Shown: in pieces, positions 1 to 9,730 of the stretch
How positions within the stretch are numbered: position 1 is the stretch's first letter
Layout of the letters: the number at the start of each line of letters is the position of its first letter
Origin: Chersky-840 sp035604715
GTDB lineage: Bacteria > Actinomycetota > Acidimicrobiia > Acidimicrobiales > UBA8190
Length of the DNA: 64,000 bases
Reading direction: 5' to 3'
Assembly: GCA_963731665.1 (NCBI GenBank)
Contig: CAVSWP010000001.1
Coordinates: 1-64,000 of the forward strand
The notes under the pieces: generated by a model
The model's input: only the letters and a program-made list of their open reading frames with translations
The model's database searches: none
Told to the model about the DNA's origin: nothing
Position numbers and translations under genes: made by a program

Positions 1-858
1 GACGAGGCCGTGGTCGACGTGCAGGAGTTCTCGCTGGCCGGCGGGCACATGAAGGGTCTGCGCCAGGCCTACAACCGCATCGCCAAGTACGGGTACTCGG
101 TGTCGTTCCACGACCCCGCCCGCCTCGACCCCGGGACCGCCTCGCAGCTGGCCGGGCTCATGTCCCAGGGCCGGCGCGGCGAATTCGAGCGGGGATTCTC
201 CATGGTGCTCGGCCGCATCTTCGATCCCCGCGACGAGGGCCTCATCCTGTGCATGGTGACGGGCCCCGACGGGAGCCCGGCGGCCATGTGCCAGTTCGTC
301 CCGGCCAAGGGCATAGGCGGCTACTCGCTCGACCTCATGCGACGCGACCACGGGGAGCACCCCAACGGCCTCATCGACTTCGCGCTGGTGTCCACCATCG
401 AGCACCTCCGCAACCTCGGATGCCAGGGCATCAGCCTCAACTTCGCGGCGTTGCGCTCGGTCCTCGAGGGTGTGGGTGGCGACGGCCCCACCCAACGCGT
501 GGAGCGATGGGCGATCAAGAAGATGTCGACCTTCCTGCAGATCGAGACCCTGTGGCGCTTCAACGCCAAGTACGGGCCCGAGTGGCTGCCGCGCTATGTC
601 GTCTACGACGCCGTCGAACATCTCGTCCCCGTCGTTCTCGCCCTCTTGCGGGCCGAGTCGCTCTCCGAGGTTCCCGTCATCGGCCGCATGATCGCGGCGT
701 CCGAGCGGCGCGCCCACGCCGGCAGCGACCCCTTCGACACCGCCGCCGACAGCGGGGCGACGCTGCTCCCGTTGCCGGCCCCGCCCCCCGCCGACACCGG
801 GGCCGACGACGAGACCGAGGCCGCCGCGGCGGCGCCCCACACCTCCGAACGGGCCTGA
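1..858 (+). CDS. DUF2156-family protein, MprF/LysX-like C-terminal domain (5' end outside window)
   Basis: The frame is open from the first base of the window, so the gene starts upstream; the GTG at 10 is probably internal. The visible 280 or so residues match the DUF2156 domain, the GNAT-like catalytic half of phosphatidylglycerol lysyltransferases, with the recognisable stretches YGYSVSFHDP, GGYSLDLMRRD and GISLNFA. In that family the domain moves an aminoacyl group from tRNA to a membrane lipid. The last 60 or so residues are Ala/Pro/Asp-rich and look like a disordered tail. No membrane segments are visible, but they would lie in the missing N-terminal part. Family assignment is good; the substrate is not known. 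Confidence 0.75.
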   Translation, partial: DEAVVDVQEFSLAGGHMKGLRQAYNRIAKYGYSVSFHDPARLDPGTASQLAGLMSQGRRGEFERGFSMVLGRIFDPRDEGLILCMVTGPDGSPAAMCQFVPAKGIGGYSLDLMRRDHGEHPNGLIDFALVSTIEHLRNLGCQGISLNFAALRSVLEGVGGDGPTQRVERWAIKKMSTFLQIETLWRFNAKYGPEWLPRYVVYDAVEHLVPVVLALLRAESLSEVPVIGRMIAASERRAHAGSDPFDTAADSGATLLPLPAPPPADTGADDETEAAAAAPHTSERA

Positions 859-889
859 GGGACCGTCGCCCACTGACTAGACATGGAGC

Positions 890-1438
890 GTGCGGATGCG
901 GCGCGCCACCCCGGCTGACGCCCTGTCCATCGCCACCGTGCACGTGCGGTCCTGGCGGGGCGCCTATCCCGGCCTCATCCCCCAGTCGTACCTCGACGCC
1001 CTTCGTCCCGAGGACCGGGTGGGGATGTGGGAGCACACCCTGGCCGCCACGGCCTGGCCCCGCACCGGCACCGTCGTGCTGCTGGGCCCGGGCGGTGACG
1101 ACGGCGAGGACGAAGAAGGCCCCATCAAGGGGTTCGTCTCCATCAGCCCGACGCGTGACGACGACGCCGACCCGTCGTCGGTCGGCGAGCTCCTCACCAT
1201 CTACCTCGACCCCAGCGCCTTCGGGTCGGGCGGCGGCGACCTGCTCATGAGCGCCGCCCTGGTGGCGTTGCGCGCCGCGTCGTACCACAGCGCCACGCTC
1301 TGGGTCCTCGACACCAACGCCCGGGCCCGGAAGTTCTACGAGCGCCGAGGGTGGGCACCCGACGGCGCCAGCAAGCTCCACGACTGGGGAGCCTTCGTCG
1401 CCACCGACGTGCGCTACGGCATCGACCTGGGCCTCTGA
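890..1438 (+). CDS. GNAT family N-acetyltransferase
   Basis: A 182-residue GNAT-fold acetyltransferase using acetyl-CoA on an unknown amine. It opens with the usual beta strand (MRRATPADALSIATVHVRSW) and ends with the late-family block TNARARKFYERRGW, where the Tyr is the common general acid. An Asp/Gly-rich insert lies at about residues 65-90. I chose the GTG at 890; the nearby ATG at 883 is in another frame and soon meets a stop. It follows the DUF2156 gene by 31 bases on the same strand and may be cotranscribed with it. Confidence 0.8.
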   Translation: MRMRRATPADALSIATVHVRSWRGAYPGLIPQSYLDALRPEDRVGMWEHTLAATAWPRTGTVVLLGPGGDDGEDEEGPIKGFVSISPTRDDDADPSSVGELLTIYLDPSAFGSGGGDLLMSAALVALRAASYHSATLWVLDTNARARKFYERRGWAPDGASKLHDWGAFVATDVRYGIDLGL

Positions 1439-1459
1439 CCGGCAGGGCACGGACATAAG

Positions 1460-1948
1460 GTGACGTCCATGGACGGCGCGCCTCCCCCGCAGTGGACGGC
1501 GCTGTCGCCGACGCTGCTCACCATGCGCCGCACCGAGATCGCCGTGGTGGGCGCGCTGTTAGCCGCCGGCGCCGGGGTGGCGCTGGGGTGGGTGGGCAGC
1601 CCGGTGGCCGCCGCGGCCGCCGTGGGCGCCGTCGCTCTGGGCAGTGCGGCGGTGTGGTGGTTCGTCCGCAACCGCTTCCGCGCCTGGGGGTACTTCGAGC
1701 GCGACGAGGACCTCGAGGTCCGGCGGGGCGTCATGGTGCAGCGGTTGTCGGTGGTCCCCTACGGCCGGATGCAATTCGTCGAGATCACCGCCGGGCCCGT
1801 CGAGCGGCTCTTCGGCCTGGCCACCATCAAGCTGCACACCGCCGCGGCCGGCAGCGACGCCCGCATCCCCGGGCTCGACCCCGACGAGGCCGCCCGTCTG
1901 CGGGACCGCCTGGCCGCCCTGGGCGAGGCCAAAGCCGCCGGTCTGTGA
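1460..1948 (+). CDS. PH domain (bPH2/YdbS-like) membrane protein
   Basis: A 162-residue protein with two hydrophobic segments near the N-terminus (about residues 28-66) followed by one bacterial PH-like domain, bPH2. The domain shows the typical YFERDEDLEVRRGV, VVPYGRMQFVEI and RLFGLATIKLHTA blocks. Such proteins (YdbS of Bacillus) are membrane proteins of poorly known function, often encoded beside a larger multi-PH partner, as here. The start is GTG 1460; ATG 1469 is possible. Its stop overlaps the next start as GTGA, so the two are translationally coupled. Confidence 0.8.
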   Translation: MTSMDGAPPPQWTALSPTLLTMRRTEIAVVGALLAAGAGVALGWVGSPVAAAAAVGAVALGSAAVWWFVRNRFRAWGYFERDEDLEVRRGVMVQRLSVVPYGRMQFVEITAGPVERLFGLATIKLHTAAAGSDARIPGLDPDEAARLRDRLAALGEAKAAGL

Positions 1949-3369
1949 CCGCCGGGGACGCCGACGCCGGCTGGCACCATCTGCACCCGCTATCCCCCGT
2001 CGTGCGCCTGGGACGCGGGCTCGTGCCCCTCGTCGTGCTGGGGGCGTTGTCCTCGGTTCGGGGCGGGCACGCCGGGGGCCCGCAGGACCTCATCTGGATC
2101 GCCCTGGCCGGGTTGGGGGTGGTCGTCGGGGTCATCCACTGGCTGGTCACCCGGTGGGCCTTCGACGGCGCCACCCTCCGGATCGAAACGGGCCTGGTCC
2201 GGCGCGACTCCCAGCAGCTCCCCGTGGCCCGCATCCAGGCCGTGGACGTCGTCCAGCCCTTCGGCGCCCGAGTCCTGGGGCTCGCCGAGCTCCGCATCCG
2301 CGTGGCCGGTGCCAAGTCGGCGCACCACCTCTCCTACCTCGCCGAGCCGGCCGCCACCGACCTGCGGGCCCGGCTGCTCGCCACCCACCACGGGCTCGAC
2401 CAATCGGTGCCGGCCCCCGACGAGCACCCCGTGGAAGTGGTCCCCACCGGCCGGCTGTTGGGATCGGTGCTGCTGTCGGCCACCACCATGGGCGCCCTGG
2501 TCTTCGTGGTCGCGCTGGCGGTGCTGTCGGCGGTGTCGACCACCGCCGCCGCGGCGGTGGCCGGATCGCTGTTCGTCTATCTGATCGGCTTCGGCCAGGG
2601 CATCTGGCGCCGGTGCAACGAGCAGTACGGCTTCACCGTGGCCATGGCCCCCGACGGCATCCGCGTCCGGCGGGGCCTGCTCAGCACGGTGGCCGAGACC
2701 ATCCCCGTGCGGCGCGTCCAGGCGGTGCGCCAGATCGAGCCCCTGTTGTGGCGGGCCTTCGGCTGGTGCCGGCTCGAGGTGGACCTCGCCGGCGTCCCGG
2801 GCCACGACCGCTCCGGCGGTGGCGGCCGGGGGCGCGTCACCAAGGCCCTGCTCCCGGTGGGGCCCAGGGAGTCGGCCACCACCCTGCGGCGGGTCGTCAT
2901 CGGCGCCGTCGAGCCCGCGGTGGCGGGTGCCCCCCGGGGTGCCCGGCTCAAGGCGCCGCTCAGCTACCACTTCCTGGCGGCGGGCCACGACCGGACCATG
3001 GCCGTGGCGGTCACCGGCCGGGTCCAGAAGGTCACGTGCTGGGTGCCGCTGGAGAAGGCCCAGAGCGTCCGCCGGGTCCAGGGCCCCGTGCAGCGCGCCC
3101 TGCACCTCGCCACCGTCCACGTCGACGTGGCCGGCAAACGGGCGGGGGCCAGCTTCCGCGATCGGGCCGTCGACGAGGTCGACCACCTCGTCGAGGAGCT
3201 GGCCTCGCTCAGCCGCGGCGCCCGTCGCCGGCTGAGCGTCGGGCCCGAGCCGGGAACGCCGGGATGGTTCGCAGACCCGGCACGACGCCATCAGGTCCGG
3301 TACTGGGACTCGGCCCGGTGGACCGACCACGTCGCCGACGATGGCGTCGGGGCCGTAGACCCGCTGTGA
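1945..3369 (+). CDS. Multi-PH domain (YdbT-like) membrane protein with C-terminal DUF2510
   Basis: A protein of 474 residues counted from the GTG at 1945, which overlaps the previous stop by four bases; a longer upstream reading in this frame is only the shadow of the preceding gene. It holds three bPH2 domains, each with the motif of a hydrophobic hairpin, an ETGLVRRDSQQLPVARIQAV-type block and a LGLAELRI-type block. The last 40 residues form a DUF2510 motif (GWFADPARRHQVRYWD, then RWTDH), a short module common in actinobacterial membrane proteins. Paired with the shorter PH protein upstream, it probably forms a membrane complex; the function is unknown. Confidence 0.8.
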   Translation: MTAGDADAGWHHLHPLSPVVRLGRGLVPLVVLGALSSVRGGHAGGPQDLIWIALAGLGVVVGVIHWLVTRWAFDGATLRIETGLVRRDSQQLPVARIQAVDVVQPFGARVLGLAELRIRVAGAKSAHHLSYLAEPAATDLRARLLATHHGLDQSVPAPDEHPVEVVPTGRLLGSVLLSATTMGALVFVVALAVLSAVSTTAAAAVAGSLFVYLIGFGQGIWRRCNEQYGFTVAMAPDGIRVRRGLLSTVAETIPVRRVQAVRQIEPLLWRAFGWCRLEVDLAGVPGHDRSGGGGRGRVTKALLPVGPRESATTLRRVVIGAVEPAVAGAPRGARLKAPLSYHFLAAGHDRTMAVAVTGRVQKVTCWVPLEKAQSVRRVQGPVQRALHLATVHVDVAGKRAGASFRDRAVDEVDHLVEELASLSRGARRRLSVGPEPGTPGWFADPARRHQVRYWDSARWTDHVADDGVGAVDPL

Positions 3370-3405
3370 TGCCCACCCGTCGACGAGGCGCCGACGGCGC
3401 CGCGC

Positions 3406-4512
3406 TCAGGAAGAGCGGCCCTTGCGAAACGCCAGCAACCGGCCGCGCTTGGACACCAGCGACAGGTTGTTCGACTCGATGTTGATGTCGTCGTTGACGG
3501 CGAACTCGCTCGGGGCTTCCTCGGGCGCGGCGCTCTCCTCGGCGGCGGCGTCCAGGGCGTCGATGACCTCGGCGGCGGTGGTGACCCCGACGGGGGGGGG
3601 ATCCTCTTGTGCGTGCTCCGTGCCGTCGGAATCCCCCGAGCCATCGGAGCGATCGGACTCGTCATCGGCACGGGCCTGGGCCCGCACCTCGAAGGGCCCG
3701 GGACCGCGCTCGGCGTCGTCGTTCTCGTCCAGGTCGGTCAAGGGGAAGACCGGGAGCGGGTCCATCGTGGTCAGCATGAGGGCGTCCTCGACCGCCAGGG
3801 GCTTGGCGAAGAAATAGCCCTGGCCGACGTCGGCACCGAGCTCGCGCAAGATCTTCACCTGCTGGGCGGTCTCCACGCTCTCGGCCACCGTGCACACGCC
3901 CAACGAGTGGCTCACGTGCACGATCGTCTCGACCATGGCCCGGCTCACGCCTCCCCCGTCGGTCAGTCCGGCGATGAGCGACCCGTCGATCTTCATGGTG
4001 TTGATGGAGAATTCCTGCATGCTCTCGATGGTCGACCAGTCGGACCCGATGTCGTCCACCGTCAGCTGGATGCCCAGCCGCGACATGGCGTGCAGGTCGG
4101 CGGCGGCACCGTCGTCGGTGACGCTCGTCTCGGTGATCTCGATGGTGAGCCGATCGGGGTTGAGGCCCGACTCCTCGAGAGCCGCGGCGGCGGCCGAGGC
4201 CGCCTCGCGCTGACGGAGCTGGAAGACCGAGCAGTTCACGGCGAGCTGGAGGTCGGATTGCCAACTGGCGGCCGCCGCGCAGGCTTCGGACAGCACCCAG
4301 GCGTTGAGCTCCACCATGTGCCCGTTGGCCTCGGCCCAGGGGATGAGGACGCCCGGCGGGATCGGCCCCAGGTCGGGGTCGTTCCAGCGCAGCAGGGCCT
4401 CGAAGCCCAACAGCCGGCCGGTGGCGAGGTCCACGGCAGGTTGAAAGACGAGCTCGGGATCGCCGTCGAGGCCAAGCTCCGGTCGGGGTCTCATGACGCC
4501 CGCAGGGTCCAC
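3406..4512 (-). CDS. EAL-domain cyclic di-GMP phosphodiesterase
   Basis: A 362-368 residue protein (GTG 4512 or ATG 4494) whose first 250 residues are a single EAL domain. The expected catalytic positions are all present: FEALLRW for EAL, the Asn of VNCSVFQL, the Glu of EITETS, the paired Asp of VDDIGS, the Lys of MKIDGSL, the Glu of AESVET, and the final GQGYFFAKP. It should therefore linearise c-di-GMP to pGpG. No sensor, GGDEF or membrane segment is attached. The last 110 residues are acidic and of low complexity. It sits alone, tail-to-tail with the PH genes and downstream of nuoN beyond a GC hairpin. Confidence 0.88.
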   Translation of the reverse strand: MDPAGVMRPRPELGLDGDPELVFQPAVDLATGRLLGFEALLRWNDPDLGPIPPGVLIPWAEANGHMVELNAWVLSEACAAAASWQSDLQLAVNCSVFQLRQREAASAAAAALEESGLNPDRLTIEITETSVTDDGAAADLHAMSRLGIQLTVDDIGSDWSTIESMQEFSINTMKIDGSLIAGLTDGGGVSRAMVETIVHVSHSLGVCTVAESVETAQQVKILRELGADVGQGYFFAKPLAVEDALMLTTMDPLPVFPLTDLDENDDAERGPGPFEVRAQARADDESDRSDGSGDSDGTEHAQEDPPPVGVTTAAEVIDALDAAAEESAAPEEAPSEFAVNDDINIESNNLSLVSKRGRLLAFRKGRSS

Positions 4513-4533
4513 GCGTTCACATAGTTGACATCG

Positions 4534-4566
4534 GCGGGCCGCCCGGGGTCCTTGAGCGCGGCCCGC
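4534..4566 (-). terminator. GC-rich inverted repeat after nuoN
   Basis: The nine-base arm GCGGGCCGC (4534-4542) is perfectly repeated in inverted form as GCGGCCCGC (4558-4566), with a 15-base loop. It lies between the nuoN stop and the EAL gene start. No T-run follows, so it is a structured 3' end or weak terminator rather than a textbook intrinsic terminator. Confidence 0.4.
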
Positions 4567-4609
4567 CCCCCGCCGTCGCCCCCCGAAGTGGCCCCCTGAG
4601 CAGGGAGGA

Positions 4610-6241
4610 CTACCGGAACAGGAGCGTGGCGTGGTGGGCGAAGTTCACGATGGGGGCGGGCCAGACGCCGAAGACCACCGTCACCGCCACGCACAGGGCG
4701 ATCGCCGTCGCCGTGGTGGCGCCCACCGGCGAGGCCTCGGCGCCCCCCGAGGCCTCCTCCACCAGCGTCAGCGTGGAGTGCTCCGCCTCCCCCGCCGCCT
4801 CCGGGGCCTCGGGGCCGCCGCCCGAGCCCTCGGGGAGGCGCTCGCCGTCCGGCGCGCCGGACAGCGCCGGGGCACCCGCGGCGGGTGCGGTGGTGGGCGA
4901 GTACATGAGCAGGATGACCCGGAGGTAGAAGAACGCCGCGATGGCGGCCGACACCATGGCGATCACCGCCAGGGCCGTCGACCGGCCGCCCACCGACGCC
5001 GAGATCACCTCCAACTTGGCCAGGAACCCGGTGGTGAAGGGGATGCCCGCCTGGGCCATGAGCAGCAACCCGAGCGAGCCCGCCAACCACGGCCGCCGGG
5101 AGGCCAGCCCCCGGTAGTGGTCGAGGTCGTGACGGGTGTCCCCGGCCCCGCCGATCACCGTCACCACGGCGAAGCTCCCGATCACCATGAAGGTGTACAC
5201 GAACAGGTAGTACAGCGACCCCTCGACGCCGCGCGCCGTGGCCACCTGCAGGCCGAGGAGCACGAAGCCGGCGTGGTTGATCGAGGAGTAGGCGAGCATC
5301 CGCTTGATGTCGCGCTGGGCCAGGGCCACCACCGCCCCGAGGACCAGGGTGAGCGCGGCCAGCACCCACACCGCCGGCATCCAGTCGCTGCGCAGCGTGG
5401 AGAACGACGACACGAACACCCGCAGCAGCGCGGCGAAGCCCCCCGCCTTGGCCACCGCCGCCATGAAGCCCGTGGCCGGGGTGGGAGATCCCTGGTAGAC
5501 GTCGGGCGTCCACAGGTGGAAGGGCACCGCGGCGATCTTGAACCCGAAGCCCACCAGCAGCAGCGCCATGCCCGCCAACAGCAGGCCGTTGTGCAGCAGG
5601 AGGTTGCGGGCCAGGTAGTCGGCGATCTGGGGGAGGTTGGTGGACCCCGTGGCCCCGTACACCAGGGCGATCCCGTACAGGAACACCGCCGAGGAGAACG
5701 CCCCCAGCACGAAGTACTTGAGCGCCGCCTCACCGGACTCGGCCCGCCGGGCGTTCATGGCGGCCAGCACGTACAAGGCGATGGACAGGATCTCGAGGCC
5801 CAGGAAGATCACGATGAGGTCGTTGGCCTCCGCCATGATCATCGCCCCCGACGACGACAGCAGCATGAGCGCCTGGAACTCCGGGCCCGTGGCGTGCTCC
5901 CGGCGCATCCACCCGTCGACCACCAGGGCGGACAGCAACGCCGCGCACGACACCAGCACGGCCACCAGGGAGCTGAACCCGTCCTCCACCACGGCGGAGT
6001 CGATCGACACGTGGGCCCCGTGGTTGGCCACGTCGAACCACTGCACCAGCGACAGCGACAGCGCCGCCAACGTCGTCATCACCGTCAGGGCGCTCGCCAC
6101 CGTGGGGTCCATGCGCCGCCGCAGCACCGACGACGCCGCCAGGATGGCGATGGCCCCGCCCAGCATCACGAGGACGGGCAGGATCGACAGGTAGTCGATC
6201 TTGGGAGCCGCCAGGGCCACGATCCCCACCGGCGCCGTCAC
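4610..6241 (-). CDS. nuoN: NADH-quinone oxidoreductase subunit N
   Basis: The last gene of the complex I operon: an antiporter-like proton-pumping membrane subunit of about 543 residues. It has roughly 14 hydrophobic segments and the family blocks LGLEILSIALYVLAA, FHLWTPDVYQGSPTP (TM7-8 region) and AYSSINHAGF. An Ala/Glu/Gly-rich cytoplasmic loop of about 60 residues precedes the last helix. The start is the GTG at 6241, which overlaps the nuoM stop as GTGA; the frame continues open upstream only as a shadow of nuoM. Confidence 0.95.
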   Translation of the reverse strand: MTAPVGIVALAAPKIDYLSILPVLVMLGGAIAILAASSVLRRRMDPTVASALTVMTTLAALSLSLVQWFDVANHGAHVSIDSAVVEDGFSSLVAVLVSCAALLSALVVDGWMRREHATGPEFQALMLLSSSGAMIMAEANDLIVIFLGLEILSIALYVLAAMNARRAESGEAALKYFVLGAFSSAVFLYGIALVYGATGSTNLPQIADYLARNLLLHNGLLLAGMALLLVGFGFKIAAVPFHLWTPDVYQGSPTPATGFMAAVAKAGGFAALLRVFVSSFSTLRSDWMPAVWVLAALTLVLGAVVALAQRDIKRMLAYSSINHAGFVLLGLQVATARGVEGSLYYLFVYTFMVIGSFAVVTVIGGAGDTRHDLDHYRGLASRRPWLAGSLGLLLMAQAGIPFTTGFLAKLEVISASVGGRSTALAVIAMVSAAIAAFFYLRVILLMYSPTTAPAAGAPALSGAPDGERLPEGSGGGPEAPEAAGEAEHSTLTLVEEASGGAEASPVGATTATAIALCVAVTVVFGVWPAPIVNFAHHATLLFR

Positions 6242-7824
6242 GGCACCCTCCCCGAGCCGGCCGAGCCGCTCACGCGCACGGGAAGCGGGCCCTGGGTCGC
6301 CACGGCGGGCTGATGGGTGCCGGTGGCCGTCTCCACGTGCTGCACCAGGCTGGTCACCGACGGGGTGATGCGGTCGAGCACGGGCTTGGGGTACACGCCG
6401 AGGACCACGATCAAGGCGATGAGCGGGGCCACCACCGCCACCTCGCGCCACGACAGGTCGCGCACCTCGGCATCGGCGGCGTCGGGCTCGTGGTGGAAGG
6501 CCTGCTGATAGGCCCACAGGAGATACAGCGCGGCCAGCACCACGCCCCCGGTGGCCACCACCGCCCACCACCGGTGGGTGAGGAAGGTGCCCGCCAGGAC
6601 GAGGAACTCCCCGACGAACCCGTTGAGCCCGGGCAGCCCGATGGCCGCCATCATGGCCACCGTGAACACCGCCGCCATCACCGGCGCGGCCCGCTGCAAG
6701 CCGCGCAGCTCGTTGACCTGCCACGTCTTGCGGCGTTCGTAGATCCACCCGATCACGATGAACAGCACGGCGATCACCAGGCCGTGGTTCACCATCTGCA
6801 GCACGCCCCCGGTCACCCCCTGGGTGGTCAGCGCGAAGGTGCCCAGCACGACGAACCCGAGATGGCTCAGCGACGAATACGCCACCAGGCGTTTCAGGTC
6901 GCGCGTGACACACGCCACGATGGCGCCGTAGAGGATCCCCACCACTCCCAGGGTCAGCAGGAGGGGGGCCAGATCGACCACGGCCCGGGGGAACAGGTTG
7001 AGGTCGAAGCGGATGATGCCGTAGGTGCCCATCTTGGCCATCACCGCGGCCAGGATCACGGCCCCCCCGGTGGGCGCCTGGGCATAGGCGTCGGGCGACC
7101 AGGTGTGGAACGGGAAGATGGGCGCCTTGACGGCGAAGGCGGCGGTGAAGGCCAGGAACAGCAGCACCTGGGTGGCCAGGCCCAGGTGGGTGGAGGTGAG
7201 GGCCACCAGGTCGAAGGTCAGGTGGCCGGTCTGGCGCTGGTGGATGAAGGCCACGGCCACGATCCCCACCAATAAGAAGGCCGAGCCCAGGAAGGTGTAC
7301 ACGAAGAACTTGATCGCGGCGTAGGCCCGCCGGGAGAAACCCCACCCGGCGATCACGAAGTACACCGGCACGAGCGTCAGCTCGAAGAACAAGAAGAACA
7401 TGATGAGGTCGAGCGACACGAAGCTCCCCAGGCACCCCGTCTCGAGCAGCAACAGCCAGGCCACGAAGGACCGGGGGCGGGGCGGCACCTTGCCGGCCAC
7501 CATGGCCAGGGGGAACAGCAGGGCCGCCATGAGCACCAGGAACACCGAGATGCCATCGACGCCCAGGTGCCACGAGATACCCAGCGACGACGCCCACACG
7601 TGCTGGCTCACCAAGCGGTAGCCGCCGTTGCCGGCGTGGTAGCGCACGGCGATGGTGATGGCCAGCGCCAGCGTGGCCAGCGAGCCCCCCAGGCCGATGC
7701 CGTACACCACGGCCCGCTGGACCCGCGCCCCCAGCGACGCCGGGACGAGCGCCACCGCCAGGGCCGCGCCGGTAGGCAGCAGCACCAGGACGGTGAGGAA
7801 GGGGAAGGCGCTGTCGTGGGTCAT
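6238..7824 (-). CDS. nuoM: NADH-quinone oxidoreductase subunit M
   Basis: A 528-residue antiporter-like membrane subunit of complex I, homologous to NuoL and NuoN, that forms part of the proton-pumping arm. Recognisable blocks are FFELTLVPVYF (with the key membrane Glu), FPFHTWSPDAYAQAPT and AYSSLSHLGFV. The ATG at 7824 overlaps the nuoL stop as ATGA, which fixes the start. Length and motif order are normal and there are no frame breaks. Confidence 0.95.
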   Translation of the reverse strand: MTHDSAFPFLTVLVLLPTGAALAVALVPASLGARVQRAVVYGIGLGGSLATLALAITIAVRYHAGNGGYRLVSQHVWASSLGISWHLGVDGISVFLVLMAALLFPLAMVAGKVPPRPRSFVAWLLLLETGCLGSFVSLDLIMFFLFFELTLVPVYFVIAGWGFSRRAYAAIKFFVYTFLGSAFLLVGIVAVAFIHQRQTGHLTFDLVALTSTHLGLATQVLLFLAFTAAFAVKAPIFPFHTWSPDAYAQAPTGGAVILAAVMAKMGTYGIIRFDLNLFPRAVVDLAPLLLTLGVVGILYGAIVACVTRDLKRLVAYSSLSHLGFVVLGTFALTTQGVTGGVLQMVNHGLVIAVLFIVIGWIYERRKTWQVNELRGLQRAAPVMAAVFTVAMMAAIGLPGLNGFVGEFLVLAGTFLTHRWWAVVATGGVVLAALYLLWAYQQAFHHEPDAADAEVRDLSWREVAVVAPLIALIVVLGVYPKPVLDRITPSVTSLVQHVETATGTHQPAVATQGPLPVRVSGSAGSGRVP

Positions 7825-9725
7825 GACACCGCCCTCGAGATCATCCACGCCAGCAGCACCACCGTGCCGAGCACGATGCCCAGCGCGTACTGGCGCACGT
7901 ACCCGGTCTGCACCCGTCGCAGGCTCCCGCCCGCGGCCCGGGTGAGCCGTCCCACGCCGTTGACGGCCCCGTCGATGACCTTGGCCTCGATCACCGTGGC
8001 GCAGAACTGGGCCACGGCCTGGCTGGGACGGCCGATCACGGTGTCGTAGATGTCGTCGAGGTAGTACGCCCGCTGCAACACGGCCGGCTCCAGCGCGGGA
8101 CGATCGGCGCGCCGGGTCCACAAGGAGAAGGCCACGCCCAACCCGACCAGGGCCACCGCCGCGTCGACCACCCCGAGCACCCACTGCGTCCCCGCCGACT
8201 GGTGCGCCTCGTACTGCCCCGCCCCGAACACCGGCCCCAACCATCCCAGCGGGTTCCAGCTCGGGTGCCAGGGCAGGTGCAGGGCCCCGCCGAAGAAGGC
8301 CAACACCGACAACACCACCAACGGCAGTGCCATCACCCAGGGCGACTCGTGCGGTGCGGCCTCCCCGTCGTGGCCCGCCGCCGAGGCACCCGGCCCGTGG
8401 CGCCAACGGTCGTCGCCGTAGAAGGCCAACGACACCAGCCTGGTCATGTAGTAGGCGGTGAGCCCCGCCGTCAGAAGGCCGATGGCCCACAGCGCGGGGT
8501 AGCGGGCGAAGGCGTTGTCGAGGATGTCGCCCTTGGCGAAGAAGCCCGACAGCGGGGGTATCCCCGCGATGGCCAAGGTGCCGATGCCGAAGGTGAAGAA
8601 CGTCAGCTTCATGTAGCGGCGCAGGTTGCCCATGCGCTTGAGGTCCTGCTCGTCGTGCAGGCCGTGGATCACCGACCCCGCACCCAGGAACAGCAACGCC
8701 TTGAAGAAGGCGTGGGCCACCATGAGAAAGATGGCGGCCTCGTAAGCACCCACGCCCACGGCCAGGAACATGTAGCCCAGCTGCGACACCGTGGAGTAGG
8801 CGAGCACCTTCTTGATGTCCTGCTGGGCGCACCCGATGGTGGCAGCCACCAAGGCGGTGGCGGCCCCCACCGACGCCACCACCAACTGGGCGTCGTGGGA
8901 CGCCGACAGCAGGGGGCTGATCCGGCACATGAGGTACACCCCGGCGGTGACCATGGTGGCCGCGTGGATGAGGGCGGACACCGGCGTGGGGCCCTCCATG
9001 GCGTCGGCCAACCAGGGGAACAACGGGAGCTGGGCGGACTTGCCCACCGCGGCCACGAACAGCAGCAGGCAGATCGCCGTCCCCGTCCCCCCGCCGATCG
9101 ACGACAGATGGGAGAAGATCCCGGTGTAGTCGAGGGTCCCCGTCTTGGAGAACACCAGGAACACGGCGATGAGAAAGCCCACGTCGGCCAGCCGGTTGTA
9201 GAAGAAGGCCTTCTTCCCCGCGCTGGCCGCGCTGTCGCGCCCGAACCAGAACGACACCAGCCAGTACGAGCACACCCCCACGCCTTCCCACCCCACGAAG
9301 GTGAACAGCAGGTTGTCGGCCAGCACCAGGATCAACATGGAGGCCACGAAGAGGTTCAGGTAGAGGAAGAACTTGGGGTAGTCGCCGTCGCCTTTCATGT
9401 ACCCGATCGAGTACAGGTGGATGAGCGAGCTCACGCCCGTGACGAACAGGGCCATGGTCATCGACAACGGGTCGATCAACAGGCCCGCCTTCACCTGCAG
9501 CCCCCCCACCGGTATCCACGTGAACATGGTCTGGACGAACGACCGGTCGGGAGCGGCCCGGGCCAGCAGCCCGGCGTACACGACGCAGGCCACCACGAAC
9601 GAGCCCGCCACCGTGGCCGTGCCCAGCCAGCCCGCCCACGGGTCGCCCAGGCGGCGACCGGCGGCGGCCAGCACCACGAAGCCGGCCAGCGGCAACAACG
9701 GCATCAGATAGGCGGCGTGGAGCAT
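7821..9725 (-). CDS. nuoL: NADH-quinone oxidoreductase subunit L
   Basis: The largest antiporter-like subunit of complex I, 634 residues, including the long lateral helix near the C-terminus. Diagnostic blocks are FTWIPVGG, LFTFVGWEGVGVCSYWLVSF, LFPWLADAMEGPTPVSALIH and AYSTVSQLGYM. The start ATG lies five bases after the nuoK stop. The C-terminal end (GIVLGTVVLLAWMI) is a final membrane helix, as expected. Confidence 0.95.
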   Translation of the reverse strand: MLHAAYLMPLLPLAGFVVLAAAGRRLGDPWAGWLGTATVAGSFVVACVVYAGLLARAAPDRSFVQTMFTWIPVGGLQVKAGLLIDPLSMTMALFVTGVSSLIHLYSIGYMKGDGDYPKFFLYLNLFVASMLILVLADNLLFTFVGWEGVGVCSYWLVSFWFGRDSAASAGKKAFFYNRLADVGFLIAVFLVFSKTGTLDYTGIFSHLSSIGGGTGTAICLLLFVAAVGKSAQLPLFPWLADAMEGPTPVSALIHAATMVTAGVYLMCRISPLLSASHDAQLVVASVGAATALVAATIGCAQQDIKKVLAYSTVSQLGYMFLAVGVGAYEAAIFLMVAHAFFKALLFLGAGSVIHGLHDEQDLKRMGNLRRYMKLTFFTFGIGTLAIAGIPPLSGFFAKGDILDNAFARYPALWAIGLLTAGLTAYYMTRLVSLAFYGDDRWRHGPGASAAGHDGEAAPHESPWVMALPLVVLSVLAFFGGALHLPWHPSWNPLGWLGPVFGAGQYEAHQSAGTQWVLGVVDAAVALVGLGVAFSLWTRRADRPALEPAVLQRAYYLDDIYDTVIGRPSQAVAQFCATVIEAKVIDGAVNGVGRLTRAAGGSLRRVQTGYVRQYALGIVLGTVVLLAWMISRAVS

Positions 9726-9730
9726 GGGCG